Shown here: one piece after another, positions 35,211 to 45,031 of the stretch
Layout of the letters: each line of letters starts with the position of its first letter
How positions within the stretch are numbered: the first letter of the stretch is position 1
DNA from: Streptomyces diacarni
Lineage (GTDB): Bacteria > Actinomycetota > Actinomycetes > Streptomycetales > Streptomycetaceae
Assembly (NCBI RefSeq): GCF_003323715.1
Contig: NZ_QOIN01000028.1
Span: 124,001-188,000 of the forward strand
Length of the DNA: 64,000 nt
Reading direction: 5' to 3'
Notes under the pieces: generated by a model
What the model saw: only the letters and a program-made list of their open reading frames with translations
What the model was told of the DNA's origin: nothing
Database searches by the model: none
Position numbers and translations under genes: made by a program

Positions 35211-36176
35211 ATGGACACCACACGGTTCCGCACCACCGAGGACCGCACCACGTCGGCCCAGGAGCCGTCCCGGGAGAGACAGGGGACGGACGGCGCCGAG
35301 GCAGCCACCACGCGGTCGAGGACCGCTGTCGATACCGCCGCGTCCCCTGCACCCCTGCGTACCCATCACGACGCCCCCGACACGGCAGCCGACTTCGCCG
35401 AACTCGTCCACCTGCCCGACGGGCCCGAACGCCGGCGGCTCCAGGACTGCGTGGTCACCGCCTGGCTGCCGATGGCGCACCGGCTCGCCCGCAAGTTCCG
35501 CAACCGCGGCGAGTCGCTCGAAGACCTCGAACAGGTCGCGGCGCTGGCCCTGGTCAAATCCGTCGAGCGGTACGACCCCGCCAGGGGCAACGCCTTCGAG
35601 ACCTTCGCCATCCCCACCATCTACGGCGAACTCAAACGGCACTTCCGCGACAACATGTGGGAGATCCACGTCCCCCGACGCGTCCAGGACCTGCGCAACC
35701 GGGTACGCGCCAGCCTGCGCGAACTGGAGCTGACCAGCTCGGGGCGCTCGCCCACCGTGGCCGAGCTCGCCGCCCACGCCGGGCTCTCGGAAGAAGACAC
35801 CCTGGCCGGCATGGAAGCCCTCCAGTGCTTCAACTCGCTCTCCCTCGACGCCCCCGTCTCCGCGGAGGCCGCCGGGGGCGGTGACGCCGCCGGCGACGGG
35901 GCCATCTGCCTCATGGACACCCTCAGCTCCGACGAGAGCGGCTACGACCACGTCGTCGACCGCGAAGCGGTGCGCTCCTGCCTGTGCCGGCTGCCCGAGC
36001 GCGAGCAGCGCCTCCTGTACCTGCGCTTCTTCGGGGAACTCACCCAGTCCCAGATCGCCCGCCGCCTCGGCGTCTCGCAGATGCACGTCTCGCGCCTGCT
36101 GACCGCGGCGTGCCGCCGCGTCCGCGAGGAGATCGAGCGGGAAGAGGCCGTCGACCCGCCCCGCGCCGCGGCCTGA
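35211..36176 (+). CDS. SigB/SigF-family RNA polymerase sigma factor
   Basis: 321 residues. After a 65-residue Thr/Ala-rich N-terminal extension come region 2 (LARKFRNRGESLEDLEQVAALALVKSV with YGELKRHFRD), region 3 (ELTSSGRSPTVAELAAHAGL) and region 4 (LPEREQRLLYLRFFGELTQSQIARRLGVSQ). This is the stress/development group of Streptomyces sigma factors (SigB, SigF, SigG and others). No anti-sigma (RsbW) or anti-anti-sigma gene is beside it. GTG at 35187 is an alternative start adding eight residues. Confidence 0.88.
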   Translation: MDTTRFRTTEDRTTSAQEPSRERQGTDGAEAATTRSRTAVDTAASPAPLRTHHDAPDTAADFAELVHLPDGPERRRLQDCVVTAWLPMAHRLARKFRNRGESLEDLEQVAALALVKSVERYDPARGNAFETFAIPTIYGELKRHFRDNMWEIHVPRRVQDLRNRVRASLRELELTSSGRSPTVAELAAHAGLSEEDTLAGMEALQCFNSLSLDAPVSAEAAGGGDAAGDGAICLMDTLSSDESGYDHVVDREAVRSCLCRLPEREQRLLYLRFFGELTQSQIARRLGVSQMHVSRLLTAACRRVREEIEREEAVDPPRAAA

Positions 36177-36249
36177 CAGGCCCGGGACGCGGGGCCTCGC
36201 GGGGTACCCGTACCGGCGGCCGGCCCCTACCGGACGGGAGGAGACCCGT

Positions 36250-36951
36250 ATGCGCACCGCCCCCCGACGCCCGCAGGCCGTCGTCTTCGACGTGCTGGAG
36301 ACGCTGATGCGGCTGGAGCCGCTCGGCGACCGGTTCGAGGAGATCGGGCAGCCCGCGGCCGCGCTCCAGCCGTGGTTCCTGCGCGTCCAGCGTGACTGCA
36401 TGGCGCTGACGCTCAGCGGCGAGGTGGCTTGCTCCTCGACGTTCCTCGACGCCGCCCACCAGGCCCTCCGAGTGGAAAGCGGCCAGTCGGTCTCCGAGGC
36501 GGAGATCGAGCACGTGCTGAGCGGCCTCCCCCGGTTGCCGGCCCACCCCGACGCGCTGCCCGCGCTGCGCCGGCTGCGCGAGGCGGGGGTGCGGGTGGGC
36601 GCGCTGACGGTCGGCGACGCCGAGGTCACCCGCGCCTTCCTGGAGCACAACGGGCTCGCGCCGCATGTCGAGCAGGTCGTCACCGCGGCCGAGGCGGGCG
36701 CCTGGAAGCCGGCCCCCGAGGTCTACCGGGCGGCGGCGGAGCGTGTGGGGGCTCCGCCCGCGGCCACCGCGCTGGTGGCGGTGCACGCCTGGGACTGCCA
36801 CGGCGCCAACCGCGCGGGCCTCCTCAGCGGCTGGTGCGCCCGCCTGGAGGGACGGCACAGCGCGATGTTCGCCGAACCCGACGTGGTGGGCGAGGACCTC
36901 GACCAGGTGGCCGAGGGCCTGTTGGGGCTTCCCACGGCTGGCACGCGGTGA
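36250..36951 (+). CDS. HAD-superfamily hydrolase (haloacid dehalogenase-like)
   Basis: 233 residues. Motif I is VVFDVLETLM with the nucleophile Asp but Glu in place of the usual second Asp/Gly position; motif II Thr in GALTVGDA; motif III Lys in AWKPAPEVY; motif IV region WDCHGANRAGL. The pattern is that of L-2-haloacid dehalogenase-type HADs. GGGAGGAG precedes the ATG. Substrate unknown. Confidence 0.85.
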   Translation: MRTAPRRPQAVVFDVLETLMRLEPLGDRFEEIGQPAAALQPWFLRVQRDCMALTLSGEVACSSTFLDAAHQALRVESGQSVSEAEIEHVLSGLPRLPAHPDALPALRRLREAGVRVGALTVGDAEVTRAFLEHNGLAPHVEQVVTAAEAGAWKPAPEVYRAAAERVGAPPAATALVAVHAWDCHGANRAGLLSGWCARLEGRHSAMFAEPDVVGEDLDQVAEGLLGLPTAGTR

Positions 36952-37055
36952 GCGGCCCCGCCCGGAGGCGAACCGCCCCCGGCGCGCGGTGAGCCGACGC
37001 CTCGCCCGTCCGACTCGTGAGGGGCGAGGGCGCGCTCCAGCCTGTGCGGTGTGGT

Positions 37056-37107
37056 CGCACAACCGGTTGCTCGTGGGAAACAACCATCGGTTGTGCGGCT
37101 CTAGGAT
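37056..37107 (+). promoter_or_regulatory. Double palindromic operator in front of the LysR gene
   Basis: Outer perfect 10-bp arms CGCACAACCG (37056-37065) and CGGTTGTGCG (37088-37097). Read as half-sites it contains two palindromes: CAACCGGTTG (37060-37069) and CAACC-ATC-GGTTG (37081-37093). TAGGAT at 37102-37107 is a -10 candidate only seven bases before the GTG. Probably bound by the LysR protein for autoregulation. Confidence 0.65.
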
Positions 37108-37113
37108 GCGCGG

Positions 37114-38103
37114 GTGGACACCGAGGCACTGCGTTCGTTCGTCCGGGCTGCCGAGCTCGGACAGTTGCAACAGGCGGCCGGCGAGCTGGGCGTGACCCAG
37201 CAGGCGGTCTCCAAGAGGATCGCCGCCCTGGAGCGCGAGCTGGAGGTCCGGCTGTTCACGCGTACCGCCCGCGGGGTCGAGCTGACGCTCGACGGGCAGG
37301 CGTTCCTGCCGCACGCGCGGGGAGTCGTCGCGGGTGTCGAGCGAGCCGTCACCGCCGTGCGGCCGGGTTTCCGGGCGCTGCGGGTCGATGTCCTCGGCCT
37401 GCGCAGCGCGCAGGCCGTCGTGCTGCACGACTACTGGCGCTCGCATCCGGAAGCCGACCTCGACGTGGTGACTCTCCGGGTCAACGACCCGCGGGTGGCG
37501 GCCGCCGCCGTCGCGGCGGGCGACGTCGACGCCTCGTTCCGCACCGTCACCGATCGGGCCGCGCTGCCGCCAGGCGTGCGCATGATCCCCGCCTTCGACT
37601 CGCCGCTGGAACTCCTCGTCGGCCCCGGACACCCGCTCGCCGCCGCGCGGACCCTCACGCCGCCGCGGCTGCGCAAGCACCGGATATGGGTGCCGGGCAT
37701 CGCGCCGCGCAGCGAGTGGGCGGAGTTCTACGACCAGCTGACCACGGACTTCGACCTGCGCATCGACGCGGCAGGCCCGCACTTCGGGGACGAGGTGCTC
37801 CTCGACACCCTCGCGGACTCCCCGGACGTGGCCACGCTCGTCGGGGCACGCGACCGGTACGTCTGGCCGGTGGGCCACGACCTGCGCCGCATCCCTGTCG
37901 TGCACCCCACTTGGGCGTACCCGCTCTCGCTGCTGCTGCCCGAGACGAACCCCCACCCGGGGCTCCGCGGGCTCCTCACGCACCTTACGAGCCTGCCGGC
38001 GCTCCCCGGGGAGGTCTGGCGCCCGTCCTGGGCGACGTCGCCCGGGCTCGGCGGGCCCCGCGCCGTCACCACCGCACCGGAAGGGGCCGAACGTGTCAGG
38101 TGA
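37114..38103 (+). CDS. LysR-family transcriptional regulator
   Basis: 329 residues; N-terminal helix-turn-helix (LRSFVRAAELGQLQQAAGELGVTQQAVSKRIAALERELEV is the typical span, residues 5-45) and a LysR effector domain. The GTG at 37114 has AGGA seven bases upstream that overlaps the -10 candidate. The downstream acetyltransferase gene overlaps its 3' end, so the pair is one operon, and the palindromes just upstream suggest self-control. Confidence 0.87.
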   Translation: MDTEALRSFVRAAELGQLQQAAGELGVTQQAVSKRIAALERELEVRLFTRTARGVELTLDGQAFLPHARGVVAGVERAVTAVRPGFRALRVDVLGLRSAQAVVLHDYWRSHPEADLDVVTLRVNDPRVAAAAVAAGDVDASFRTVTDRAALPPGVRMIPAFDSPLELLVGPGHPLAAARTLTPPRLRKHRIWVPGIAPRSEWAEFYDQLTTDFDLRIDAAGPHFGDEVLLDTLADSPDVATLVGARDRYVWPVGHDLRRIPVVHPTWAYPLSLLLPETNPHPGLRGLLTHLTSLPALPGEVWRPSWATSPGLGGPRAVTTAPEGAERVR

Positions 38104-38635
38104 CCGTCTCATGCGCATCCACAGCGCCGAGTTCCGCGCCATGGCCGAGAGGGTCCTGCGGGCCACCGAACTCACCTCCCGCCTCAACGTCCTGCCGTTC
38201 GAGGACGACGCGGGCAAGGCGGACCTGTTCGAGCGGATCCTCGGATCGCCGCTCCCGGCCGGGGTGACGATCTACCCGCCGTTCTTCACGGACCACGGCC
38301 TGCGCCTCGACCTCGCCGAGCGCGTGTTCATCAACCAGAACTGCACGTTCCTGGACTACGCCGGCATCCGGCTCGGTGAGCGCGTGATGATCGGGCCCAA
38401 GGCCACGTTCATCACCGTCGGGCACCCGGTCGACCCGCAGGAGCGGCGGGGGTGGCTGAGCGGCGGGCCCATCGACGTGGCGGAGAACGTGTGGATCGGC
38501 GCCGGCGCCACGATCCTGCCCGGCGTCAGTATCGGCCGCGACGCCGTGGTTGCCGCCGGTGCGGTCGTGGCCGACGACGTACCGGCGGCGAGCCTGGTGA
38601 CCGGCGGCAAGGCGAGCGTGCACAGGCGCTGGTGA
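38093..38635 (+). CDS. Hexapeptide-repeat O-acetyltransferase (maltose/galactoside acetyltransferase-like)
   Basis: 180 residues. GTG at 38093 lies inside the end of the LysR gene with AAGGGG upstream. Left-handed beta-helix signature: INQNCTFLDYAGIRLGERVMIGPKATFITVGHPVD and WIGAGATILPGVSIGRDAVVAAGAVVADDVP, with the catalytic His in GHP. Members acetylate sugars or antibiotics using acetyl-CoA. Expression is tied to the LysR gene. Confidence 0.88.
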   Translation: MSGDRLMRIHSAEFRAMAERVLRATELTSRLNVLPFEDDAGKADLFERILGSPLPAGVTIYPPFFTDHGLRLDLAERVFINQNCTFLDYAGIRLGERVMIGPKATFITVGHPVDPQERRGWLSGGPIDVAENVWIGAGATILPGVSIGRDAVVAAGAVVADDVPAASLVTGGKASVHRRW

Positions 38636-38710
38636 GAGCCGGGCCCTGGCGTGCGAGCCGGGTCCCGGGGCGCGAGCCGGTTCCTGGAGGGAGCCGAGTC
38701 CTAGCGTGCG
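38636..38710. repeat. Degenerate tandem GAGCC repeats between convergent genes
   Basis: Four imperfect units opening with GAGCCG at 38636, 38654, 38674 and 38691 (17-20 bp apart, e.g. GAGCCGGGTCCCGG, GAGCCGGTTCCTGG). The last runs into the stop codon of the MarR gene at 38701. Confidence 0.5.
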
Positions 38711-39123
38711 GCGAGCCGTTCCATCAGGGCGGCGCCGCGCGCCAGCGCCTCCCGCTCCTCGCCGGTGAGCTCGCTCTCGATGGCCTGCGCCAGCCAGCCC
38801 GCTCTGCGCCCGCGCTCCGCGTCGAGAGCGGCCCGTCCCGCGGGGGAGAGCTCGACCAGGGTCTTGCGGCCGTCCGTGGGGTGCGCCCGGCGGACGACCA
38901 GGCCCTGTTCCAGGAGCAGTCCGACGGCCCTGGCCATGGACTGGGGCCGTACGCGCTGGTCCGCCGCGAGATCGCTGGTGGTCATGGACCCGTCGCGGTC
39001 GAGGGTGCCGAGTACCGAGACCTGGCCGTGCGGGATCCGGTCCTCGTGCTTCACGCGCCGCGTGAGCTTGCCCATCGCGGTACGCAGTTCGGCGGCGACG
39101 GCGGCGGGTTCCGGGGTGGGCAT
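38701..39123 (-). CDS. MarR-family transcriptional regulator
   Basis: 140 residues with the MarR winged helix: PHGQVSVLGTLDRDGSMTTSDLAADQRVRPQSMARAV spans helices 2-4, and the wing carries VVRRAHPTDGRKTLVELS (the conserved D-R of the family). It faces the enolase gene across 179 bp that carry two abutting palindromes, its likely binding sites, so it may control that enolase and itself. Confidence 0.88.
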   Translation of the reverse strand: MPTPEPAAVAAELRTAMGKLTRRVKHEDRIPHGQVSVLGTLDRDGSMTTSDLAADQRVRPQSMARAVGLLLEQGLVVRRAHPTDGRKTLVELSPAGRAALDAERGRRAGWLAQAIESELTGEEREALARGAALMERLAAR

Positions 39124-39200
39124 TGGAGCACCTTAACCGCGGTGGTCGGCGGCGCGGCCGCACGCCCCGTTCCGACAGCCCAACTGAACAGGTGAGGTGA

Positions 39201-40604
<1,404 letters not shown>

Positions 40605-40641
40605 CCCACCGCCGTGCCGCCGGGCCCCGGACACGGGTCCG

Positions 40642-41382
40642 TCAGCGGCCCCGGCCTTCGGGTGCGCTCTCGCGCAGCAGTGCCACGTCGCGGGCGGCCT
40701 GGGTGAGGAGCGCGCGCATCGCGGCCTCGGCGGCCTCGCCGTCCTGGTCCCGTATCGCGTCGAGGACGGCGCGATGGCTGGGGACCGGGTCGCCGGGGTG
40801 GTGGCCCGGGCCGTGGACGAGGCGGTCGCGGGCCGCCCGGGCGGTGGCGATCACCATTTCCATCCGCTCCAGCAGCTCGTTGTGGGAGGCGGCCAGCAGC
40901 GCGCGGTGGAAGGCGAGGTCGGCCTCGACGGCGCCCGGCGCGCCGTCGGGGGCCTCGCCCATGTCCCGCAGTGCCGCCTCCAGTGCGGTGAGGTCCGCCG
41001 TGGTGCGGCGCTCGGCGGCGAGCCGTACCGCCGCGGGCTCGACGATGCCGCGCACCTCGTCCAGGTCGTGCAGCAGCGGTGGCGCGGCCCGGGACGCGGC
41101 GGTGTCGGCGGACTGGAACTGCCAGCGCAGGACGTCCGCGTCCAGCAGGTTCCAGTCGGCGCGCGGGCGCACGAAGGTGCCGCGCCGCTGCCGCGCGTCG
41201 ACCATGCCCTTGGCCGCCAGCACCTTGAGCGACTCGCGCAGTGCGGTGAGGCTGACCCCCAACTCCTCCTGGAGCGCCGCCAGGTCGAGGGTGGCGCCCT
41301 CGCCGAGGGCGCCACTGAGTACCCGGTGCGCCAGCGCCTCCACGGTCTGGCCGTGCACCCCCCGGCGTGCGTAGCCCGGCAT
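40642..41382 (-). CDS. GntR-family regulator (FadR/FCD subgroup)
   Basis: 246 residues. Winged helix (EALAHRVLSGALGEGATLD ... LGVSLTALRESLKVLAAKGMV) and C-terminal FCD helical domain with the metal ligands (EADLAFHRALLAASHN, PSHRAVLDAI). The ATG at 41382 has GGGAGG upstream. A long palindrome 126 bp upstream, beside the GH42 promoter, is the likely operator; the effector could be galactonate or a related acid, since DgoR-type FCD regulators sense such acids. Confidence 0.88.
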   Translation of the reverse strand: MPGYARRGVHGQTVEALAHRVLSGALGEGATLDLAALQEELGVSLTALRESLKVLAAKGMVDARQRRGTFVRPRADWNLLDADVLRWQFQSADTAASRAAPPLLHDLDEVRGIVEPAAVRLAAERRTTADLTALEAALRDMGEAPDGAPGAVEADLAFHRALLAASHNELLERMEMVIATARAARDRLVHGPGHHPGDPVPSHRAVLDAIRDQDGEAAEAAMRALLTQAARDVALLRESAPEGRGR

Positions 41383-41398
41383 GGGGCCTCCCGTCCTC

Positions 41399-41462
41399 TC
41401 CGCTCCCGCCTCGCACGGGTCCTGTCCCGCGCTCCACGTGTCCGCTCCCGCCTCGCACGGGT
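41399..41462. repeat. 22-bp direct repeat in the GntR leader
   Basis: Identical 22-bp copies at 41399-41420 and 41441-41462 (core CGCTCCCGCCTCGCACGGGT), 42 bp apart, between the GntR start and the operator. Purpose unknown. Confidence 0.7.
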
Positions 41463-41507
41463 TCCGCCGCGCGACACCGAGCCTGGTCGCTGAAAAGTAC
41501 CGCGTCA

Positions 41508-41541
41508 ACAACTATTCCTAATTAACGAATTCTTGTAGCGT
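41508..41541 (+). promoter_or_regulatory. Palindromic operator and -10 box of the GH42 operon
   Basis: A 29-bp near-palindrome (41508-41536) with matching arms ACAA..ATTC and GAAT..TTGT around AATT, strikingly AT-rich for this DNA. TAGCGT at 41536-41541 is a -10 candidate that starts on its last base. Suited to block transcription of the GH42 operon, and probably bound by the adjacent GntR protein. Confidence 0.65.
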
Positions 41542-41591
41542 GCGGCGTCATCACGGTCCCCGTCACTCGACTCGTCCGAGAGGCAGCGCAC

Positions 41592-43619
41592 ATGACGGCA
41601 GCCGACACCACTCCCCGCGTCCCCTTCACCCCGGCCCGCCTCCACTTCGGCGCCGACTACAACCCCGAGCACTGGCCCGAAGAGGTCAGGGCCGAGGACA
41701 TCCGGCTGATGAAGGAGGCCGGGGTCACCATGGTCACGGCCGGCATCTTCTCCTGGGGGCTGGTCGAGACCCGCCCCGGCAGCTACGACTTCACCTGGTT
41801 CGACCGCGTCATGGACGACCTGGCCGAGGCGGGGATCGCCGTCTGCCTGGCCACCATGACCGCCTCACCGCCGCCCTGGCTGAGCGAACGGCACCCGGAG
41901 ATCCTGCCCGTCACGGCTGACGGCGTACGCAAGTGGCCCGGGTCCCGGCAGCACTACTGCCCCTCCAGCCCGGTCTACCGCGAGCACGCCGTGCGCCTCG
42001 TCGAAGCGCTCGCCACCCGCTACGCCGCGCACCCCGCGCTGGCGATGTGGCACATCGGCAACGAGTACGGCTGCTCCAACCCCGTCTGTTACTGCGACGT
42101 CTCGGCCGCCGACTTCCGCCGCTGGCTGCGCGAGCGCTACGGCACCGTCGAAGCCCTCAACGCGGCCTGGTCGACCACCTTCTGGGCGCAGGCCTACGGC
42201 TCCTTCGACCAGGTCATGCCGCCCCGTGCCACGCCCACCCACCCCAACCCCACCCAGCAGCTGGACTACTGGCGCTTCAGCGACGACGCGCTGCTGGGCT
42301 GCTACCTCGCGGAGAAGGCGGTGCTGCGCCGCGTCACCCCGCAGGTGCCCGTCACCACCAACCACATGCCGCACCACAAGCCGGTCGACCCCTACCGCTG
42401 GGCCCCGCACGAGGACGTGGCGGCGCTCGACCACTACCAGGAGCCCTACGATCCGCGCACCCACGTGGACGCGGCCGCCGCCTTCGACGTCGTGCGCTGC
42501 GCGGGAGCGGGCCGTCCTTGGATGCTGATGGAGCAGGCGCCCAGTGCCGTCAACTGGCGGGAGCGCAACAGCCCCAAGCCGCCCGGCGCGATGCGGCTGT
42601 GGAGCTGGCAGGCCGTCGCCCAGGGCGCGGACGCGGTGCTCTACTTCCAGTGGCGCCAGTCTCCCGGCGGCGCCGAGAAGTTCCACTCGGCCGTGGTGCC
42701 GCACGCCGGACCCGACACCCGGATCTTCCGCGAGGTGGCGGCGCTGGGCAGGGAGCTGGCAGCCCTCCCGCAGCTCGCGGGGGCCCGCAGCGCGCCCGAG
42801 GTGGCGCTGCTGGCCGACTGGAACAGCTGGTGGGCCATGGAACAGGGCTCCCACCCCTCCTCGGCCCTCAGCCACCGCGAGGCGCTGCTGCGCCACTACG
42901 CGCCGCTGTTCGACGCCGGGGTGCCCTGCGACATCGTGCCGCCCGCGAGCGACCTGTCCGGCTACCGGCTCGTCGTCGTGCCCGACCTCTATCTGATGAG
43001 CGAGGCGACCGCCGAGAAGCTGACCGCGTACGTACGGGAGGGCGGCCACCTGCTCGTGTCGTACTTCTCCGGCATCGCGGACGAGGACGACCATATCCAC
43101 CTGGGCGGCTACCCCGCGCCGCTGTGCCAGGTGCTCGGGCTGCGGGTGGAGGAGTTCTGGCCGCTGCCGCAGGACGGGCGCGTGCCGCTGCACGGCGAGC
43201 TGAACGGCGCGGCGGACCTGTGGTCGGAGGCCGTCGACCTCGAAGGGGCCCGGGCGCTCGCCGTCTTCGGCGACGGCGAGCTCGCGGGGCGGCCCGCCCT
43301 GACCCGGCACGCTTTCGGCGACGGCGTCGCCTGGTATGCGGCGACCCGCCCCGATCCTGAGCTGATGCGCACGCTGATGGACCGGGTGCGGGAGGCGGCC
43401 GGCGTGGCGCCCGTCCTCGCGGGGCTGCCCGCCGGGGTGCAGGCGACCGTCCGCGAGGGCGAGGGCGGCCGCTTCCTCTTCCTGCTCAACCACGGCGCGG
43501 AAACGGTCACCGTGCCCCTCCCGTACCCGGCGCGTGACCTGCTGGCCCCCGGCTCGGAGCCCGCCGGCTGCCGCACGCTGCCGCCGCGGGGCGTGGCGGT
43601 GCTCCAGCGGGCGGACTGA
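41592..43619 (+). CDS. GH42-family beta-galactosidase
   Basis: 675 residues, normal for GH42. Acid/base Glu158 in MWHIGNEYGC and nucleophile Glu314 in MLMEQAPSAVNW; Cys123, Cys161, Cys166 and Cys168 make the zinc cluster found in many members; trimerisation domain from about residue 390 and a small C-terminal beta domain. No signal peptide, so it cleaves imported beta-galactosides in the cytoplasm. First gene of the operon controlled from the palindrome upstream. Confidence 0.92.
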   Translation: MTAADTTPRVPFTPARLHFGADYNPEHWPEEVRAEDIRLMKEAGVTMVTAGIFSWGLVETRPGSYDFTWFDRVMDDLAEAGIAVCLATMTASPPPWLSERHPEILPVTADGVRKWPGSRQHYCPSSPVYREHAVRLVEALATRYAAHPALAMWHIGNEYGCSNPVCYCDVSAADFRRWLRERYGTVEALNAAWSTTFWAQAYGSFDQVMPPRATPTHPNPTQQLDYWRFSDDALLGCYLAEKAVLRRVTPQVPVTTNHMPHHKPVDPYRWAPHEDVAALDHYQEPYDPRTHVDAAAAFDVVRCAGAGRPWMLMEQAPSAVNWRERNSPKPPGAMRLWSWQAVAQGADAVLYFQWRQSPGGAEKFHSAVVPHAGPDTRIFREVAALGRELAALPQLAGARSAPEVALLADWNSWWAMEQGSHPSSALSHREALLRHYAPLFDAGVPCDIVPPASDLSGYRLVVVPDLYLMSEATAEKLTAYVREGGHLLVSYFSGIADEDDHIHLGGYPAPLCQVLGLRVEEFWPLPQDGRVPLHGELNGAADLWSEAVDLEGARALAVFGDGELAGRPALTRHAFGDGVAWYAATRPDPELMRTLMDRVREAAGVAPVLAGLPAGVQATVREGEGGRFLFLLNHGAETVTVPLPYPARDLLAPGSEPAGCRTLPPRGVAVLQRAD

Positions 43620-43630
43620 ACCGCCTGCGC

Positions 43631-43683
43631 GTACGGCATGGACGGCACGTGGTGCATGGACGCATGTACGGCATGTACGGCAT
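43631..43683 (+). repeat. GTACGGCAT repeats before the binding-protein gene
   Basis: Three copies of GTACGGCAT at 43631, 43666 and 43675 (the last two in tandem), with CATGGACG variants between, in the 80 bp between the GH42 stop and the next start. Could be a regulator-binding array or an internal leader. Confidence 0.45.
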
Positions 43684-43699
43684 TGGACGAGGAGGTCAG

Positions 43700-45031
43700 A
43701 TGCCCACCCGACGCACACTCCTGGTCGGCGCGGCGGCCGTGGCCGCGGCGCCCGCGCTCGCCGCCTGCGGTGAGCAGGCGGGCGCGGCGCGCACCACGCG
43801 CCAGGCACCCCGCTCCCCGGGCCGCCGGGTCGACCTCGTCTTCTGGACGTGGGTGCCGCTCCAGAAGGCCGTGGCCCTGTGGAACCGGACCCACCCCGAC
43901 ATCCACGTCACGGTGCAGACGGTGCCCGCCAACACCTCCGGCGGCTACCAGAAGATGCACTCCTCCCTCAAGGCCGGTGACCCGCCCGACCTGGCGCAGG
44001 TCGAGTACTACGCGCTGCCCGAGTTCATGCTGGTGAGCGGACTGACCGACCTGACCGCGTACGGCGCCGACAAGCTCAAGGGCTCCTACGTCGACTGGCA
44101 GTGGCAGCAGGGCGTGTTCGCCGGCCGCACCTACGCCCTCCCGCAGGCGTCGGGCCCGATGGGCTTCTTCTACCGCGCGGACCTCTTCGAGCGGTGGGAC
44201 GTGGAGGTCCCCCGCACCTGGGACGCGTTCCGGACGGCCGCCGCGCAGATCCGCAAGCGCAGCGGCGGTGCCTCCCGCATCAGCGCCTTCCCGCCCGCCA
44301 ACGCCCAGTGGTTCGCCTCCTTCCCCTGGCAGCGGGGCGCCCACTGGGTCCGTACCGAAGGCGACACCTGGATCGTGGACCTGGCGAGCCCGGAATCGCT
44401 GGAGGTGGCCGACTTCTGGGACGGCCTGGTCCGTGACGGCCTGATCCTTCCCACGCAGGACGCGCAGAGCGCCTTCTTCAAGGCGCTCCAGACCGGGCAG
44501 ATGGCGGGCTGGCCGGGCGCCCAGTGGTACGACGCGCTCATCCGGGGCAACGCGCCCGGCACCAAGGGCAAGTGGCGGGTGGCCGAGCTGCCCCAGTGGG
44601 AGCGGGGGGCGCACGCCTCCGCCAACTGGGGCGGCTCGGCCACCGCGATCCTCCAGGGCACCCGCCACCCGGCGGAGGCGCTGCGGTTCGCGCACTGGCT
44701 CAACACCGACCCGGACAGCATCGAACTGCTGGTCGAGGCCGGGTACGGCTGGCCCGCGGCGGAGCTGGATCTCGCGGACTCGCCGCTGGGCGAGCCCAGC
44801 GACTTCTTCGGCGGCCAGGCCTACAACGAGGTCTTCCAGATCTCCGACCGCAACGTCGACACCACCTGGCGCTTCGGCCCCACCACCACCCAGTCCTACG
44901 CGCACATCCAGGACAACATCGGCCGCGTCGTCGCGGGCCACGGCACGATCAGAGACGCACTCAAGGACGCCGAGACCAAGTTCGTCGACGACCTGAAAGC
45001 CAAAGGCCTCAAGGCGAGGAGCGCGCGATGA
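43700..45031 (+). CDS. Sugar ABC transporter substrate-binding lipoprotein (CUT1)
   Basis: 443 residues. GGAGGTCAG precedes the ATG; the signal PTRRTLLVGAAAVAAAPALAAC has a twin Arg and a lipobox, so Tat export of a lipoprotein is likely. Mature part shows VDLVFWTWVPLQKAV, GRTYALPQASGPMGFFYR and SANWGGSATAI, as in oligosaccharide-binding proteins. Next to GH42, so beta-galactosides are the expected ligand. Confidence 0.88.
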   Translation: MPTRRTLLVGAAAVAAAPALAACGEQAGAARTTRQAPRSPGRRVDLVFWTWVPLQKAVALWNRTHPDIHVTVQTVPANTSGGYQKMHSSLKAGDPPDLAQVEYYALPEFMLVSGLTDLTAYGADKLKGSYVDWQWQQGVFAGRTYALPQASGPMGFFYRADLFERWDVEVPRTWDAFRTAAAQIRKRSGGASRISAFPPANAQWFASFPWQRGAHWVRTEGDTWIVDLASPESLEVADFWDGLVRDGLILPTQDAQSAFFKALQTGQMAGWPGAQWYDALIRGNAPGTKGKWRVAELPQWERGAHASANWGGSATAILQGTRHPAEALRFAHWLNTDPDSIELLVEAGYGWPAAELDLADSPLGEPSDFFGGQAYNEVFQISDRNVDTTWRFGPTTTQSYAHIQDNIGRVVAGHGTIRDALKDAETKFVDDLKAKGLKARSAR

